This document shows, one piece after another, positions 10,353 to 21,580 of a stretch of 64,000 nt of DNA. This stretch comes from Orthonyx spaldingii (taxonomy: Eukaryota > Chordata > Aves > Passeriformes > Orthonychidae). Made by a program: the position numbers and the translations under genes. Location of the stretch: positions 327,586 through 391,585 of the forward strand of contig VZTJ01005701.1 in assembly GCA_013397795.1 (NCBI GenBank). Reading direction: 5' to 3'. The first letter of the stretch is position 1, and each line of letters begins with the position of its first letter. Below the pieces are notes generated by a model. It did no database searches, was not told the DNA's origin, and saw only the letters and a list, made by a program, of their open reading frames with translations.

Positions 10353-12995
10353 AAACATGGGGAGAAATCTGCCTTCAGCAGCCTCCACCTGGGATACACC
10401 TCACACAGCCTGTTTCACCACCTCTGCACCACTTTCCCGTATCCTTGCACTTCATTTTTGGGTGCTGTCTGTGCAGCTCTGCTCACATACTGAATGGTGC
10501 TATTTAGCTGATAACCTCTGACTGAGCTGCAGGCTCTGCAGCTCAGCTGCCCCGTGCCCTGGGGACTCCCTGAGTGCTGCACAGACCTGGCGCTGCTGTC
10601 TGGGCAGTAGTGGTGCCTGGAGACACAACTGGAGGGAACAAACCACTCTGCCTGGAGAAGATCAAAAGGAAAAGATGGATAATAGCATTCTGAGAGCTGC
10701 ATTATTTCTATGCAGTGATGAATATTCCATAAAACACTTTGGGAAGCAGTTTATCGGGGTGTGAGCAGCAGCACTTTATGGCTGCTCTGGCTGTCAGAAA
10801 GTGTTATTAGAGCTGTTCCTGAAAATTGTGGTGTTAATATGCTCCTCATAGTGCTGGGATTTGATCTGCTAACGATGATCACCTGGGACTCGCAGGCTCT
10901 GCGTGTGGCAGGGCTGACTTCTGCTAGAAATAATAATAACCAGGTAAAATTCATGCACACTCACATTCCTGGAGTAACTAACAGAATTGTGCTAAGCAAT
11001 TTGTAGATACGAGCTACACAACAATAGGCAAATCACACTCCTCACATTTTCTCATTTCCTTTCCTTTACATTTCATTATATTTCAGGCTTAAAAGTGCTT
11101 GGATAGAGACCGTGGCAGCGGCATCCCTTGACACTGCATGAGTTTAAGAATACAAATACTTTCAAAATTCTTATTCAAGCCACCTTTCCAAATGCCAGCC
11201 TATGTCGTTCTGCACCTCAGGGAGGTATCACATCCATAATCCCACGCAAACAACAAGAATCCCATAGCTGGGCCTGTAGATCTGAGGGGATTTTGGTGGG
11301 ATGAGCATCCCAAGGGCAGGGGCTGGGAGGGAGCCCTTAGGGAGCTGGTGCCCCAATGCACAGTTTGTGCCAGCTCTGCCTGCCCGACTCATGTGAGCTG
11401 CAGACAGACCATTCCCTGTGCAGGTGTCCAGGGCCAGATTTGAGGACATTTGCCATGATCTGACAACCTTGCCTTGTTTCTGACACGGACCCTTCTCGTG
11501 CCTGCCTTGGTGAAGTCACAGTCTGCAGACGCTGGTGGCGAGGCCCGCTGCGCGGTGGGTACAGCTGTCCCCAGCCCCGAGTGTCCCCTGGGAGCCCCTG
11601 TGCCCCTGCTCCTCACGACTCCATGGTCTGAACAGGATTTAGGCCCATGACGTCCCATTCCACCTGGGGCCAGGTGTCACAAGCTGCCTCTGTCCCCTCT
11701 CCAGTGGCACCCCCGGCTGGGTTTGGCACCTCTGGGACTTAGAGAGGGCAGAGCTGCAGGGTTTGAGTCCCCACCCGTGTGCTCAGGAGTGAAGCCATGA
11801 CCCACCCCTCTCCTTGTCCTTTTCCCAGCCAGGTGAGCGGGGCAGGCCCCAGGGGCAGCAGGACAAACAGAGGTGTCCCGAGCACGAGCACAGCAAGCAT
11901 TTGGTACCATTTGACCCAAGGCAGAAGGAGCCCCAAGCTCAGCCTCTACCAAGCCCCCAGCCCCCTCGAGCAGACTCACAGACCCCCTTCCCTGGTGGAG
12001 GCCCTGCCCTCGTGATGCACCTTTGACTTGGGTCTTGGGATTTTTTGCCTTGCCCAGGTTTTTGTGGCCACGGTTTGCTCCACCTTTGCTCTGTGATAAA
12101 AACACCAGAACTCTCTGCCATCACCTCCCCTGCTGCTGGAGACACCTCTGCTGGCACCTCAGTCCTCCCCACGAGCAGCACACTGCAGACCCCCACAGAA
12201 ACCACCTCTGTGTTGATACATTCTTCACTGAGAGGGAAAGGTGTATGTAAATACAGTCAAACTCTCAGTTGCTGGTGCCCTTGCAGCTGTGGGAAGCCAT
12301 GCTGTTTTCCATTTGTCAGGGAATTCGGCTGCACTGACTGCATGGAGAGATACAGCTGAGATCGCTGCTTCAGAGTTCCCCAATTACTGTCCACATGTCC
12401 AAGCACTTGCAATGAAAGTCATTTCATCCCTCACAGCGTAAATATCATCATTGCTCTGCGGTGCTGTTGTGCTGTTTCTTTCTCGCTCTTTTAGTGTGTA
12501 ATATCAAATTGGCTTTGGAATTTGCCAACTTTCGCAGTGTGGTGGAGCCTCAGTGACTGGTGAGTGAGGGATGGCAGCCGAGCAGTGGGGAAAGGAGGTG
12601 GTGGCTCCTCATTCGTCACTGTGGCCCAGAGCTGTCAGCAACGTGCCCAGTGATGGGGACAGGGGAGGGACGCTCAGCCGGTGCTCAGGCACATCCTCAT
12701 GGCCAGCGTGGGGAATGTCCAGGGGTGAATTGAGCTTTGCAGCTCCTACTGGCACCCAAAGCTGTGTTCTTGTGCTTTTGGATAATGCACATACACAACA
12801 TCCTAATGATTCTCCCACCACCACTTAACTCCTACTGTGACAGTCCCCCTGGTGTTCAGGGCAGATTCAAAGGCACTGCAGGAGTCTGTTGTGACAAGTT
12901 TTGTCCAGAAACTGAGTGAGCAAACTCAGTGAAGAAAATTGCAGAAAGAAGGACAGAAATCCTGGGAAGGGCAGACCTTCCTCCTGAATTTCAGT
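10353..12995. other. Unique sequence
   Basis: No gene, RNA or repeat was recognised. The interval 11520-12020 is GC-richer and carries overlapping open frames on both strands without domain content. The rest is mixed composition. Confidence 0.5.
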
Positions 12996-13225
12996 TATAG
13001 AATAATAGAATCATGGAATAGTTTGGGTTGGGAGGGACCTCAAAGCCCATCCCATCCCACCCCTGCCATGGCAGGGACACCTCCCACTGTCCCAGGCTGC
13101 TCCAAGCCCCAATGTCCAGCCTGGCCTTGGGCACTTCCAGGGATCCAGGGGCAGCCACAGCTTCTCTGGGCACCCTGTGCCAGTGCCTCCCCACCCTCCT
13201 AGGGAACAATTCATTCCTTATATCA
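12996..13225 (-). mobile_element. CR1 LINE fragment, 3' end, young songbird-type
   Basis: The plus strand shows the inverted tail (AGAATCATGGAATAG), then GGGTTGGGAGGGACCTCAAA, CAGGGACACCTCCCACTGTC, CCAGGCTGCTCCAAGCCCC, CCAGGGATCCAGGGGCAGCC and CTTCTCTGGGCACCCTGTGC. This wording is typical of passerine CR1 subfamilies. The copy is about 230 bases, and its body is close to the copy starting at 14162. Confidence 0.92.
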
Positions 13226-14161
13226 GCTGCAGACCAACGCCCGATGATGTGGAAGGTTCCACCTCCTCCCTGCGATCACTGATTGATTCCACAGGCACTA
13301 GAACATCCCAGAGCCTGCCAACAGTTCTTGCAAAGCAAACATAAATTTAAAAATGTATCAGTAACAATTTATTTCTATGACATTCTAACACTTCTTTCAA
13401 GCACACATTTAAATTAAAAATGAACAAGAAACTGAAATAAGAGATGGGGTGAATTGGAATGGATCAAAGGAAAACACTCAATCCTTAAGGCACTGCTCCA
13501 TTGCTAAATCCCTGTCCTGTGACAAACACTCCAGTGCTGATTAAAAGCCTTCAAGGTCTCTTCATATTTCCAAGAAGAACAACTTACTAATCTTGGATGT
13601 AGAATTTCTTTGCTATTTGCAGTTTTGGTCAAAATTTTTCATAGTTTTTTAGTGTATTTTTTAGGATATTCATGAAAGAAAAGCCACAATCATTATACAG
13701 TGGGATTCTGGGATTTATTTGCCAGTAATGGGGCACGTTGCTGTAAGAAGCAATAACAGAGCAATGAAGGTGCTGCCATTGTCTTTAAGTGCATCTTAAG
13801 TACTGTCATTACAAATTGGACGTGTGTAATTCCACCTTTATGACTGGCTGTTTCATCTTCCCTCTCCTTCCCTTGACAAGAGTGTTCCTGAGCTAAATGA
13901 GTCTTTCCTGAAAGTGAAAGTCATGAGAGTTGGAAAAAGATTCGAGAGAACATGAGGAGAGGCTGGGAATGGGGAAAATGAGAGATGTTAAAACACAGGA
14001 ACATGTCCTTGACTGAACTGCATTTTCCCTGCCTGACTGGGCCCAAGTGCTGCAGAACATGTATATGCACAGGAGGGAGGTCCCAATTTTAGAAAATAAC
14101 TTAGAGAAACTTCTCTTGGAATAGCAGAGCCCTGTATAGATCATTTTTGCAGTGCTGGGTC
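13226..14161. other. Unique spacer between two similar CR1 copies
   Basis: AT-rich single-copy sequence with no recognised gene. It is flanked by two same-strand CR1 copies of high similarity, so unequal exchange between them would delete or duplicate it. Confidence 0.5.
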
Positions 14162-14535
14162 GTAGAATGATCACAGAATCAGGGAATCCCAGAATGGTTC
14201 GGGTTGGGAGGGACCTCAAAGCCCATCCAGTGCCACCCCTGCCCTGGCAGGGACACCTCCCACTGTCCCAGGCTGCTCCAAGCCCCATCCAGCCTGGCCT
14301 TGGACACTGCCAGGGATCCAGGGGCAGCCACAGCTTCTCTGGGCACTCTGTGCCAGGGCCTCCCCACCCTCCCAGGGAACAATTCCTTCCCAATATCCCA
14401 TCCATCCCTGTCCCTTGGCAGTGGGAAGCCATTCCACCTGGTCCTGGCACTCCATCCCTTGTAAATGGTCTCTCTCCATGTTTTTGGTTGGCCCCTTCAG
14501 GCACTGAAGGCCACAATTAGGTCACCCCGGGCAGG
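14162..14535 (-). mobile_element. CR1 LINE fragment, 3' end, longer copy
   Basis: It starts with the inverted tail (AGAATGATCACAGAATC) and runs through GGGTTGGGAGGGACCTCAAA, CAGGGATCCAGGGGCAGCC, CCCAGGGAACAATTCCTTCC and GGCAGTGGGAAGCCATTCC. It continues to CCCCTTCAGGCACTGAAGG and TTAGGTCACCCCGG, which belong to the next, more 5' part of the CR1 3' UTR. About 374 bases are retained. An apparent reverse-strand open frame of 207 codons through this copy is an artefact. Confidence 0.93.
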
Positions 14536-15310
14536 ACCTGAAGGGGTGCAGAGACCCCAGGTTCCTCAGTGGTTTAAAGGTCCATCAGCCCCTTAAGGGA
14601 AGCTGGAGTGAAGTTTCTCCAACATCCTTCAGTCCAGTACTGCAGCTGTGTTGCTGCTCTCATGAACGTTTTTTATTGTGATTCCTAAATATCGATATGT
14701 TCTGTATTGCTGCATCAGAGGGTACAGAACATTCCACCCATTCTGTAAACATTAGCCAGCCCCATTTAATAACTTCTCATGATTTCACACCTAATAGTTT
14801 CTTGCAGTTAAAGAATAATTTATGAGTTTATTCAGTGCAGTAAATACGTGTTTGTGTCTGTACAGAGTCAAAGCTCACGACTGCATGGAAGGAAATAAGT
14901 GTATTTCAATTGATCTTCGCTGTGCAGCTCTGATTTCTATTCCTTCAGCATTTTCTCTCGGGAAGTAAAGCCCATTTGCTCTGTTCAGCATGGGTTTGCT
15001 CCTGAGTGGGAAGCACAGCCTGTTTGGATTCCCCTGGCCAGGCTCCGTGGCTTTCATCACATGTTGTCTCCCCACATTTTTAATGTTAAAGAGCTGCAGG
15101 TTTAGCAAAGCAAGTCATTTGTCAGAATTGATTTCTTGCTGTCAGTGTGCAGTGCCATGGAAACTGATGGTGGGGGCTCCAGCCAAGCCAACACGTGCTC
15201 TGAGACTCCAGCTCGGCTGGGATTCCACCCTTCTGCTGCACGTTACACAATTAGAGCAGCAGCATTTTTAAAATAATTGCAACTCTCTCACTGAAAGGGT
15301 AGCTGAGCAT
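14536..15310. other. Unique sequence
   Basis: AT-rich single-copy DNA with no recognisable coding, RNA or repeat content. Confidence 0.5.
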
Positions 15311-15479
15311 AGGAAGGGCTGCCCAAGACAGTGGCAGAGTCACCATCCCTGGAAGGGGAAAAAAGCAAGTAACCATTGCACTTTGTGACATGGTTTAGTG
15401 GGCATAGGGGTATCTGTCAAAGCCTGGACTTGAAGATCTTGGAGGCCTTTTCAAACCTTAGTGATTTGATGATTCCATG
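15311..15479 (+). mobile_element. CR1 LINE fragment, 3' end, older type
   Basis: GGGCTGCCCAAGACAGTGGC, GAGTCACCATCCCTGGAAGG, GACATGGTTTAGTGGGCAT and CTTGGAGGCCTTTTCAAACC occur in CR1 order, ending in the tail GTGATTTGATGATTCCATG. Substitutions and small indels suggest an older subfamily than the copies at 13-14 kb. Confidence 0.88.
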
Positions 15480-15862
15480 TAGTTTAGCCTGTCCTAGAGA
15501 TCTCAGAGGACAAGTGATGAGAGTGGTTTCTGTCCTGTGATGGTGCAGTGTGAGGGGCAGGTCCAGTGCCTCTAGCGATGGCACAAGGAATGAGTGTCCC
15601 CATGGCTGCAGGAGGGTTTGTGCCCGGCTGGAAGGTCCCACACAAGCCCACCCACCCCCACTCCCTACCCACGGCCTCCTTGCTGAACCATTTCTCCTCA
15701 GCATCCTGGCCTATCAATATGTATTGTGCATATCAAAAATTAAGATCCATTTTGTTGTTTAAACAAAATGTGAGGACATTCCAAATTGCATTTCAGCTCC
15801 TAAAGAACCTGCTTGGGTTTCTGGAACACTCTATGGAAAACCAGGGCAAGCCAAGAACTGCC
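15480..15862. other. Unique spacer between CR1 copies
   Basis: Mixed-composition single-copy sequence; nothing recognised. Confidence 0.45.
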
Positions 15863-16062
15863 CGTGGCAGGGAGGTTGGGACTGGATGACCTTTAAAGGC
15901 CCCCGTCCAAGCCACAATCACAGAACATTCTGATTTGGAAGGGACCCACAGGGATCATCAAGTCCAAGTCTTCAGTGAATGGCCTGTGCACGGGTGGAGC
16001 CCACTGGTGTTACCAGCACCGGGTTCTGACCGACTGAGCCAACCCCCTCTATGGTTCTGTGA
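15863..16062 (+). mobile_element. CR1 LINE tail split by a SINE insertion
   Basis: The left part (15863-15913) reads GGGACTGGATGACCTTTAAA then GGCCCCCGTCCAAGCC, the end of a forward CR1 3' UTR. The expected terminal tail is missing at that point but appears at about 16050-16062 as TCTATGGTTCTGTGAT. The intervening 136 bases are a SINE in the opposite direction. Reading the two halves as one interrupted CR1 is an inference from their order and orientation. Confidence 0.75.
15914..16049 (-). mobile_element. tRNA-Ile-headed SINE with CR1-like tail (TguSINE1-like)
   Basis: Reverse-complemented, the element starts at about 16048 with a tRNA-Ile-like head of about 69 bases. It contains an intact A-box (TGGCTCAGTCGG, from 16030-16041 on the minus strand) and a diverged B-box (GGGCTCCACC in place of GGTTCGATCC). 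The anticodon-loop region reads GCTGGTAA where tRNA-Ile(AAU) has GCTAATAA. The head ends near 15980. The 3' part (15914-15970) is a CR1-type tail with TTGATGATCCCTGTGGGTCC and TCTGTGATTG. A tRNA-Ile head joined to a CR1 tail is how I remember TguSINE1 of passerine birds. The degraded B-box makes pol III transcription unlikely. Confidence 0.82.
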
Positions 16063-16118
<56 letters not shown>

Positions 16119-16138
16119 ATAATAATAATAATAATAAT
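16063..16138. repeat. Compound microsatellite (TAC)n followed by (TAA)n
   Basis: A perfect (TAC) array of about 18.7 units (16063-16118) passes without interruption into about 7 units of TAA (to 16138). It directly follows the CR1 terminal tail GGTTCTGTGA, so it probably grew from a retrotransposon tail. The perfect array suggests it is polymorphic between individuals. Confidence 0.97.
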
Positions 16139-16548
16139 GATAACTGACTATTCCAACACGAGACCCCTCACTTTACGTCTATCCAAGCACAGCCCCCCCA
16201 ACCCCAACCCACAGCTTCAGGCCTGGGTCACCAGCAGAGACCCTGAGGTTCTTGCCCGAGGGGAGCTGGGTGGTTTCCCCTGGGCAGCCAGAAGGACGGG
16301 GCTGAGGGAAGCCACTCACAGCCACTGCAGTCCCTGCAGTTTGTGCCTGCAGAAAAATATTTCTGCTTTTAACTGGGCACTGTTGGAAGATGTTGGCTTG
16401 TATAAAAAAAGAAATAAAGTGTCTCAGTTAAAGTAGTAAATTACAGCTGAAAAAGGAGGAAAACCACACATTTAGGACATTGCATCACTTAGGCTCAGAT
16501 CGAGTCCAACCCATAGCAATGCAAATGACCCAGAGTCGGGTCCAGGGC
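16139..16548. other. Unique spacer
   Basis: No gene was recognised. Bases 16499-16510 (ATCGAGTCCAAC) match the inverted CR1 tail wording. They sit just before a forward CR1 tail and may be a remnant of an older copy; at 12 bases this is not decisive. Confidence 0.4.
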
Positions 16549-16605
16549 CTGGACTCAATGATCCTTGTGGGTGCCTTCTAACTCAGCATATGCTGTGATT
16601 CTGTG
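16549..16605 (+). mobile_element. CR1 (or SINE) 3' tail stub
   Basis: CTGGACTCAATGATCCTTGT, GGGTGCCTTCTAACTCAGC and the terminal CTGTGATTCTGTGG match the 3' end shared by a CR1 subfamily and the CR1-like tail of the SINE at 15914. Because only the shared end remains, the parent element type cannot be decided. Confidence 0.8.
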
Positions 16606-16786
16606 GTGGTGGGACCCTCCTTAGCTGCGTGGCAGAGCAGGAGCTGGGTGAGCTGCAGGACTCCACTTAAGGGTGGAATGGCATCTCCCTGCAGTGAGCA
16701 CAGAGCTTGACCTCGCTGTCCTGGCCAGAACAATGCCTGCATGATTCACCTCTGGCTCTGGGGATACATTTTCCCCTTATTCTTAG

Positions 16787-16855
16787 TTCTGTCCTGAAAA
16801 ATTTGCAGTAAATAATGTTTTCCAAGCAGCGAGGAGGACGTGCTCCATTTCAAAG
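16787..16855 (+). other. Weak candidate exon, 69 bp (not recognised)
   Basis: A pyrimidine tract (TTTTCCCCTTATTCTTAG) ends in an acceptor at 16786. The segment ends in CAAAG followed by the consensus donor GTGAGT at 16856. Exactly one of the three forward frames is open over its 23 codons. The peptide, which begins FCPEKFAVNN, matches nothing I know. Both splice sites are strong by eye, but the segment is short and the chance rate in 64 kb is not negligible. Confidence 0.15.
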
Positions 16856-19523
16856 GTGAGTGACTAATCCTTTCACTGTGTTAAGCACTTTGAGATCATC
16901 CCATATAAAAATCACTATAAACATTTAATATTCTCATAGAAGTAGTGTCAGTGCTGGCTGCCTGGGAACCTGTCCCAGGAGAAAAGGGCAGAGATCAAGG
17001 AAAGTATTCAAAAGGATAATTAAATATTTAATAAAAGCCATTAAATAGTGTGGGCCAGAATTGCAGCCGGCATAAATCACAATGACTCTGTTGGTGGGTC
17101 TCTCCTGTTTTATATTAAAAGAAGGTGCTTTAGGGTGGCTTCTAAAAACCTTTTAGATTTGCCTGTGTCGTTACAGTGTCTCCTCTACTAGGGCAGTGTT
17201 AGAGCTGTTTTTTCAGCAGACCTAATGAGGAAATCAGGGTAAAAATATAGTATTAGAAGTAAAATTTTTTATGTAGAAAACGTGTTTAAAAATTAAGTAT
17301 CAGATAGTGTGTGCTGTGTCTGGTGCCACTGACAGACACTGAATTTGTTGTTCTGGTAGGCAAAGAGACTGAAGCTCTTCTGCTGCCCGTTGGTAACGCA
17401 GATGGACGTGGGATCTGTTAAAGCACCGCGGCCCGAGCGCTGCCGGGGTTCCGCACCAGCAGAACAAGAGCAGTGGGATGTGCCCAGGGCAGGCTGGCCC
17501 CCTGCCAGCTGGTGACAGAGGCTCAGCAGTGTGCCCCCTTGATGAACATCCCAGCTCTGCCTCTCACACCACGGTGGTCACTGCCCTCATGTACAGTCAG
17601 TGCAGCAGCCCAGGCTCTGGCTCTTGGCACAGGCAGCGGTGCCTAAGGACAGGGAGAGGCTTTCCAGATTCCCCTTTGCTGATTCTGTTCCTCCAGACAC
17701 CCTCCACTGGACCACATGTCGTCCTTAATCCACCAGCACACACAGAGAATAATTGGAATTATTCTCTATACTATCTCAGCTTGCATTGTAAAACAGAGAG
17801 GCAAATACAGAGGGGCCGTGTGAGAGGAATAAATGGGTTTAATTGAGGTCACAGTGATGTGACGAGTCTAGGGGCTAAATGAGGTTTTAAGTTAAAGTGG
17901 GAAATGGCTGAGGTTAACTCACACATCCCTTGAAGTTGTTTTTCTTTCTGCTTCTCTCTTTTCGGTACCTTAATTTTGTCAAATTAATCTGTTTTAGATT
18001 CAGCAGGTTAAATTTAAGACAAATGTATAGGGAGTGCTTTGGAAAATGAGTTTGTGACAAAACGCTGCTGCTTGGGAAGTGACCAAATGACCAGAAGAGC
18101 TTCTTCCCCAAAACTGAGGGTCTCTCCTGCTGAGTGCAGAGCAGCGCATTTATTTTTTCATGTAAAAGGTAAAAACTGTGAAAACTCAAAAGTGTTTTCT
18201 GAGAGTGGGGTGCAGCCACACAAGCCCTGGGTCTCTTTGTTGCACAGGTTGGGGGTGAGAAAGCAACTGGGATGTGACGTAAATCCGTTTTGTGTGGCCT
18301 GGGAAGAGCAGCCGTGCAGACAAGCCAGCATCTCCAAAGGATATTTATGGCATTCTCCATATAAATATGCACATGGGATATAGGTGAGAATATCACTTTT
18401 CATATCCTCACCACAAGTGCTGGTGCCATTAATCTGTCACAGCCATCCTTTAGGTGCAGTTTCAAGTTTGATGTAGTAAAGATATGTGAATTTGAAATTT
18501 TATTTCAGTGCTATCATGTGAGTACATAAAAAAGAAAAGAGTAAGGAACTGTTTGCGTGTGAACTGTGGGAGCGCATACACGTGATTCCAGAAAACATGG
18601 AATGCATGGAGTTCATAGTGATACATTTCTGAAATGCTGAAATATTCTAAAATTTTATTTATCCTTATCCTGAGAAATCACATTCCTGTCACATACCATA
18701 AATTCAGATTTTTGGCTGTCTCCTGGCTGTGCATTTAATTTTTGTGGGAAATTCTTTGTTTTGTCAAAGGGGTTGGCTAAGCTCACAAAATTAACCTCAC
18801 ATTTTCATCCCTCTGACCCCTTTTGCTTCGCTTTCCAAATGCAACAAAAATCCCCACCTGTGTAAAACACCCTGAGAAGAAAATTCAGTTTCCATGACAT
18901 CCACGATTTGCACTAATTCTTCCATAACTGAGGGCTTCATGCAAGTGGCTCTCAATATTCCTGACCAGGGTTTCATTTCAGTCTATGACTTAACTGCATT
19001 AATAATTTAAGGTAATGCTCAGTGTCCGCTGAAGTCAATGAGAGTTAAGCTCATGAAAAATAAGTTTGCTGAATTAGGGTGGAAATAGAATTATGTTGGT
19101 CCACCCTGCAGCCACAAGTGACTGGTTGAGAGGGGATGAGTTCAATGATGTGCACAGGAAATTAAAACTGGCCTTCAGATCACTGATTTTTGGAGAAAAA
19201 AAAGAAGCAAAGCTCTTAAAAATGGAGCCTTTGACTGTTAGAAAGGTGTGAGATCTATTTATAGCAACACATGCCATTTTTGTACAGTGTTCAAGATGAC
19301 AACGTGTCTGCTCTTCTGAGGGAGCAGTTTCTTGGAGGTGAGGTCAATCGGATCACATCACTGGTGGGAAAAATATGAAATAATCCCCAGCAGTTAGCAC
19401 AGGCGGGGTGTGGAATTGGGAGTTCTCCCCAGGCAGAGCACTGCTTGCTGCTCTCCTTCTGGTTTTCCCTCCTCTCACTCCCTTCCAGTTCAGCAGCAGC
19501 TCTGTGAGGAGGAGCTGTTCACC

Positions 19524-19612
19524 CTCGGCTCTCGCCCGCCGGGTGTGAACCCCAACATCCGTGGCAGCGCAGCGCCAGCGGGAGCGGCTGTCGGAGCGCC
19601 TGCGAACCCGGG
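19524..19612. other. Small CpG-dense patch
   Basis: Roughly a dozen CpG dinucleotides fall within about 90 bases (for example GCCCGCCGGG and GCGCAGCGCCAGCGGGAGCG), in otherwise CpG-poor flanks. It is too short for a conventional CpG island, and no adjacent exon is visible. It could be a small regulatory element or an unmethylated remnant. Confidence 0.3.
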
Positions 19613-21580
19613 TTCTGCAACTGTTTCACATGAAAACACTTCTCTTCAAATCATCCTGTGCTTTCAAGTGTGAAGATGGTGCTGGGAGGCGGCTGGAGCT
19701 AAATATAGCGCAGCTGCTCCTCATGAGCCCCTGGCTGAGAGGCGGAGGACACGGGCCCTGGATAACAGGCCAGGGGACGCCTGCCGGGGGGCAATGCAAC
19801 GATGCTCGGAGAGGAGACTGACAGATCACTGAACACCGCGCTGCCTGGCAGGGAGATGTGAAGAGGGGGTTATTTGGGAATTCCTTCCACCTCCTCCAGT
19901 TCATTGGGAAGCCGAGCGGCAGCAGAACATTCAGCTGAGCATGGAAATGGGACGACTCCAAAGCAACAGTTTAATCATAAGACATTTATTGGGGTCACCC
20001 ATGAGTCTTGTCAGCTTCAGCCTCTCTCTGGAGGCGTTATCGCTGTTGCTGGGATGTGTAGGATTTTCCATTTATCTCCAAGTCAGATTTTATCCGGTGT
20101 AGGCAGCTGACATCAGCAGGCCACGGCATTTGCCTGGGAATAAAGAACACTGCTAAGCCAGACACCACAAACACCTCTCTTTTCATATGTGAGTACTTCT
20201 CCCTACCCTTTTTATTTGTTTGTTGACTAAGGATAGGTTCCCCATCTGTGCTTATTTATAGGACAATATGCCTGGCTTCCATTTTATTCTCTACAACCCA
20301 AAGAGAGCACTGACACCAACAGCAATGCCCGGCCAAGTCTTAAAGGCAAGTCCAGCCCCTGCAAGATGGGGCACCTCAGGGGGATCTGGGCACAGCCTGG
20401 GGTGTCCTCGTCCCATCTGCCAGGCAAGGGGAGCACTGGGACCTCACTGCCCCTTCCCACACTCTGCATCAGGTGCAGCAAGTTGCCAACCAGTTGCGAA
20501 CCCATAGAACATGATTTATATTGAGGGTTTTTTGTGAATAATCCACTACTGAGCAGATCAAACCCCACTTTTGGTTGCGGTCATCTGCTGCCAGGTTGGC
20601 AGGGATGGATGATGGAGGGGTGGCAGGTGGGTGTGTGAAACAGCCAAACACATCCCTGACGCTTTATGGGATTTAAAAATTGGATGTCAGTTATTTCTTT
20701 AATTACCTTCAATATTTCAAGTAGAAGCCCCTACACATTTTTGTTCCTAAAAAGTCATAAATAATGATTTATTAACAAGAAATTAGTCATTACTTATATC
20801 TCATTGTCTGTTTGACCAGTAAGAGCCTCTGTGACCTCCCTTTTTTGCAAGGGTGTGGCAGAAACCACAGATAATCCTGACTCTGGCTCAGCCTCCTGCA
20901 CTGTCCTGCCCCAGGAACCTGTAGTTGAGAAGAGAATATTGGGGTTTTGATAGACAAAAACATATTGGTGGCCATGAAACATCATGAACTCTCTCTGGGT
21001 TAAATGAACCATTTTGTTTGACCTGAAATGACTCCTGGCTTTCTTGGAACTGCCAGAACATTGAGAAGTCATTTAGTTGCACAGCCTTAATTAAGCAACT
21101 GCCTCTGGTTATGATTTACTTTGTCATTCAGAAAATTAGACCTTCACACTGTTCCTAATTTTTGCCAGAGTCCTTAAGGACAGCATTTACCAAGATCAGC
21201 TGCAGTTTGGGGTGTTCCAGCTTTTAGATGTGGAGCTTGGAATGCAGTCAGGTTTCCAGAAACATCCCTGCAGATCAGTCCTAAAGGAGCTCTGAGTTGG
21301 GCACTCGATCACCAAGGCAGAATTGCTGCTCCTCTCCTGGAAATCCTGGGCTGATTATTTTCATTGCAGCAAGACTGTAAATTGCATTTTGGTGCTGAGG
21401 GCAGTTATGTTCTATCTGTTACAGGAATGCACATCCCAATTTCTTACCCACCTTTAGCAGTACACCTTAAAGTGGCAGCACTTTTATTTTATTGAAGACT
21501 CACCTGTGCTGCAGATGAAATGAAACCTTCCTACATATTCACAATGCATCCCACACATCCCTACCTGACATTTTGCAGTG

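Larger units (their letters stand above)
16606..21580. other. 5 kb of unique sequence
   Basis: No gene or repeat family was recognised. A weak exon-like segment (16787-16855) and a small CpG cluster (19524-19612) are listed separately. A second, smaller CpG patch is at about 17425-17455. The rest is mostly AT-rich. The 160-codon reverse-strand open frame at 17914-18396 has no recognisable domain and is treated as chance. Confidence 0.5.

Noticed and set aside
9738..10388. 216-codon reverse-strand open frame
   Set aside because: Its upstream part runs antisense through the CR1 copy at 10223-10352, and the rest shows no family resemblance.
13893..14516. 207-codon reverse-strand open frame
   Set aside because: More than half of it is CR1 3' UTR sequence, which is non-coding.
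15980..16048. tRNA-Ile-like sequence on the minus strand
   Set aside because: It lacks a proper B-box and the expected anticodon and is joined to a CR1-type tail, so it is the head of a SINE and not a functional tRNA gene.
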